Source: an uncultured Altererythrobacter sp. (GTDB taxonomy: Bacteria; Pseudomonadota; Alphaproteobacteria; Sphingomonadales; Sphingomonadaceae). Taken from it: a DNA stretch of 7,131 nt. The DNA is taken from the NCBI GenBank assembly GCA_938009055.1, contig CALLIO010000138.1, positions 1-7,131 on the forward strand, given 5' to 3'. The stretch's first letter is position 1. Each line of letters begins with the position of its first letter. The translations under genes and the position numbers were made by a program. The notes under the pieces are model-generated. The model had not been told where the DNA came from and searched no databases. It saw only the letters and a program-made list of their open reading frames with translations. This document shows, one piece after another, positions 5,453-7,131 of this stretch.

Positions 5453-7021
5453 TCAATTCTCTCCCTCGATGGCTCTTGCCCAACCTTCGCGCGCGGGCTC
5501 CAAAGAGTCGAGGAATTTGTCGGCGCTGGCGATATATTCGGCCTGCTTTTCCTCGCCCATCCGGTCCCAAGTCGCATAGATGCGCCCGATCCGGTGATTG
5601 CTTTTGAGCCGTTCGCGGTGGCGGTCCATAAAGTGCCAATAGAGCGCGTTGAACGGGCAGGCATCCTCGCCCGTCTTCTTAGCAACTTTATAGCGGCAAT
5701 CACCGCAATAGTCGGACATTTTGTTGATGTAATTGCCGCTGGCCGCAATAGGTTTGGTCGCAAGCTTCCCGCCATCGGCATAAAGGATCATGCCCGCCAC
5801 ATTGGGTAGCTCAACCCATTCGAACGCATCGGCATAAACGGCGAGATACCAGTCCTGCACATCGCGCGGATTAATCCCGGCGAGCAGGCAGAAATTTCCC
5901 AACACCATCAGCCGCTGGATATGATGGGCGTGGGCGTTCTCTTTTGTGGAGCGAACGCAATCCGATAGGCAGCGCATATCGGTTTCGCCCGTCCAGAAAA
6001 AATCGGGCAGCGCGCGGGTCGCTTCCAGCTCGTTGGCCTCGGCCAGACCGGGGGCGAAATACCAGTAGAAGCCGCGCACATATTCGCGCCAGCCGATGAT
6101 CTGGCGGATGAAGCCTTCCACGCTGTTGAGCGGCGCACGGCCTTCGCGATAGGCTACCTCGGCGCGTTCGCACAATTCCAACGGGTCGAGCAGGCCGATG
6201 TTGATGCTGGTGGACAGCATGGAATGGTAAAGATCGTCACTGCCGAACACCATTGCATCTTGATAGGGGCCGAAATTCTCGATCCGCTCGGCGAAAAACG
6301 CGTCGGCTGCTTTGAGCGCCTCTTCGCGCGTCACAGGCCATTCAAACGGAGTGAGCGCGCCGAAATGTGTCCCAAAGCGCGCCTCAACCAGCTTGAGCAC
6401 TTCGCTTGTGATTGTGTCGGGTTCAAAGCGCGGGCGGGGCGGTACAAACAATGCGCCCTCTAGCTTCTCGCGATTGTCCGCATCATAATTCCACTTGCCG
6501 CCAGCCGGCTTTTGGTCCGGCTCCATCAGCAGACCGGTTTTCTTGCGCATTTCGCGGTAGAAATGCTCCATCGTCAGCGCTTTGCGCCCCTCAGCCCAAT
6601 CGGCGAACTCGCGTTGGGTGGCGAGGAAGCGGTCATCGCTGAGCACATCGACATCGCAGGGGAATTTGTCCGGCCATTCCTCAATCTTTTGCTGAACGCG
6701 CCACTCGCCCGCCTCGACTACGCGGATCACATCGGGGGAATGCCGCTCCACCGCGCGCGCGACTTCACCGGAAAAGCTGCCTGCGTTCTCGGCATCATCG
6801 AGCTTCGTGTAATCGACCTGCCAGCCATCTGCCCGCAGCTCATCGGCAAAGTGGCGCATGGCGGAGAAGATCAGTGCGATCTTCTGCTTGTGATGCTTCA
6901 CATAAGTCGCCTCTTCCCACACCTCCATCATCAGGATGATGCTGGAGGCTTTGTCTGCGGCGCGCAGCGAAGCAAGGTTGTGCGATAGCTGGTCGCCAAG
7001 AATGGGGATGAGCGTGGTCAT
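5453..7021 (-). CDS. phrB: [4Fe-4S] bacterial cryptochrome/(6-4) photolyase-type protein (PhrB/CryB family)
   Basis: A 522-residue flavoprotein of the FeS-BCP branch of the photolyase/cryptochrome superfamily (DPRP-type), whose characterised member Agrobacterium PhrB repairs (6-4) photoproducts using blue light; Rhodobacter CryB acts as a regulator. Seen here: Rossmann-like N-domain 1 to about 130 starting with the family-typical LIPILGDQLSHNLASLR; helical FAD domain from about 230; HAHHIQRLM (364-372) with the catalytic His pair 366/367; cluster ligands Cys351, Cys439, Cys442 and Cys455, each one higher than the PhrB numbers I recall (350, 438, 441, 454); Trp343 and Trp391 at the corresponding electron-transfer positions. 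FAD and a lumazine antenna are expected from the family. The position matching PhrB Tyr424 appears to be Ile425. The start fits the family N-terminus although no clear ribosome site precedes it. It lies 26 bases after the upstream gene and 3 before gst. The symbol follows Agrobacterium, not E. coli usage. Repair versus signalling role is undecided. Confidence 0.93.
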   Translation of the reverse strand: MTTLIPILGDQLSHNLASLRAADKASSIILMMEVWEEATYVKHHKQKIALIFSAMRHFADELRADGWQVDYTKLDDAENAGSFSGEVARAVERHSPDVIRVVEAGEWRVQQKIEEWPDKFPCDVDVLSDDRFLATQREFADWAEGRKALTMEHFYREMRKKTGLLMEPDQKPAGGKWNYDADNREKLEGALFVPPRPRFEPDTITSEVLKLVEARFGTHFGALTPFEWPVTREEALKAADAFFAERIENFGPYQDAMVFGSDDLYHSMLSTSINIGLLDPLELCERAEVAYREGRAPLNSVEGFIRQIIGWREYVRGFYWYFAPGLAEANELEATRALPDFFWTGETDMRCLSDCVRSTKENAHAHHIQRLMVLGNFCLLAGINPRDVQDWYLAVYADAFEWVELPNVAGMILYADGGKLATKPIAASGNYINKMSDYCGDCRYKVAKKTGEDACPFNALYWHFMDRHRERLKSNHRIGRIYATWDRMGEEKQAEYIASADKFLDSLEPAREGWARAIEGEN

Positions 7022-7047
7022 GGCTTAGCTACGCAAGACGCAAGCGA

Positions 7048-7131
7048 TTAGACGAAGCTGTAGGGGTCAATATCAATCCCAACGCGCACACCGGCGGGAA
7101 ATTGCTGCCCATCAACCCACCCGCGCAGCAC
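7048..7131 (-). CDS. priA: Probable C-terminus of PriA, primosomal replication restart helicase (partial)
   Basis: Only the last 27 codons lie in the window, ending in VRVGIDIDPYSFV and TAA. The ending V.V.[IV]D[IV]DPYSF with the preceding LRGW segment is characteristic of alphaproteobacterial PriA C-termini as I know them; PriA is a 3'-5' helicase that reloads the replisome at abandoned forks. The stop is 26 bases before the photolyase start on the same strand, so read-through is likely. The call rests on a short tail and needs the sequence beyond the edge. Confidence 0.7.
   Translation of the reverse strand: MLRGWVDGQQFPAGVRVGIDIDPYSFV

Noticed and set aside
5150..5809. Plus-strand open frame of 219 codons spanning the GST and photolyase genes
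   Set aside because: It crosses the junction of two well-identified minus-strand genes and has no family features.

Overview
The window reads as chromosomal DNA of an alphaproteobacterium, most likely a sphingomonad of the Erythrobacter type. This is inferred from the GC-rich codon use, the [4Fe-4S] photolyase, the PriA tail and a tiny signal-peptide/acidic-tail protein of a kind common in that group. I see no mobile element, CRISPR array, tRNA or rRNA. Coding density is high and no gene-free stretch exceeds 300 bases.

Left part (1-2487, minus strand): two tandem paralogous genes encode exported trypsin-like serine proteases. The upstream copy (943-2487) is complete. It joins a periplasmic protease domain to a coiled coil, a two-helix membrane hairpin and a cysteine-containing C-terminal domain. 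The downstream copy (829 to beyond base 1) is cut by the window edge inside its coiled coil. The two align without a gap over 249 residues, with triad His68/Asp104/Ser189 at identical positions.

Middle (2571-4386, plus strand): an 83-base divergent region separates the proteases from ada, which encodes the adaptive-response activator and O6-methylguanine-DNA methyltransferase. One base after ada comes a gene for an isocitrate lyase/PEP mutase-family enzyme, so the two almost certainly form an operon.

Right part (4425-7131, minus strand): first a 65-residue exported membrane protein with its own terminator and a possible promoter. Then come three closely spaced genes, transcribed right to left: the end of priA (probable), a [4Fe-4S] cryptochrome/photolyase of the PhrB/CryB type, and a glutathione S-transferase.

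Taken together, ada, photolyase and PriA give a genome-maintenance flavour: alkylation repair, light-driven repair and replication restart. The GST and protease genes look like stress or envelope functions. The least described element is the tandem protease pair with its membrane hairpin and unrecognised C-terminal domain.
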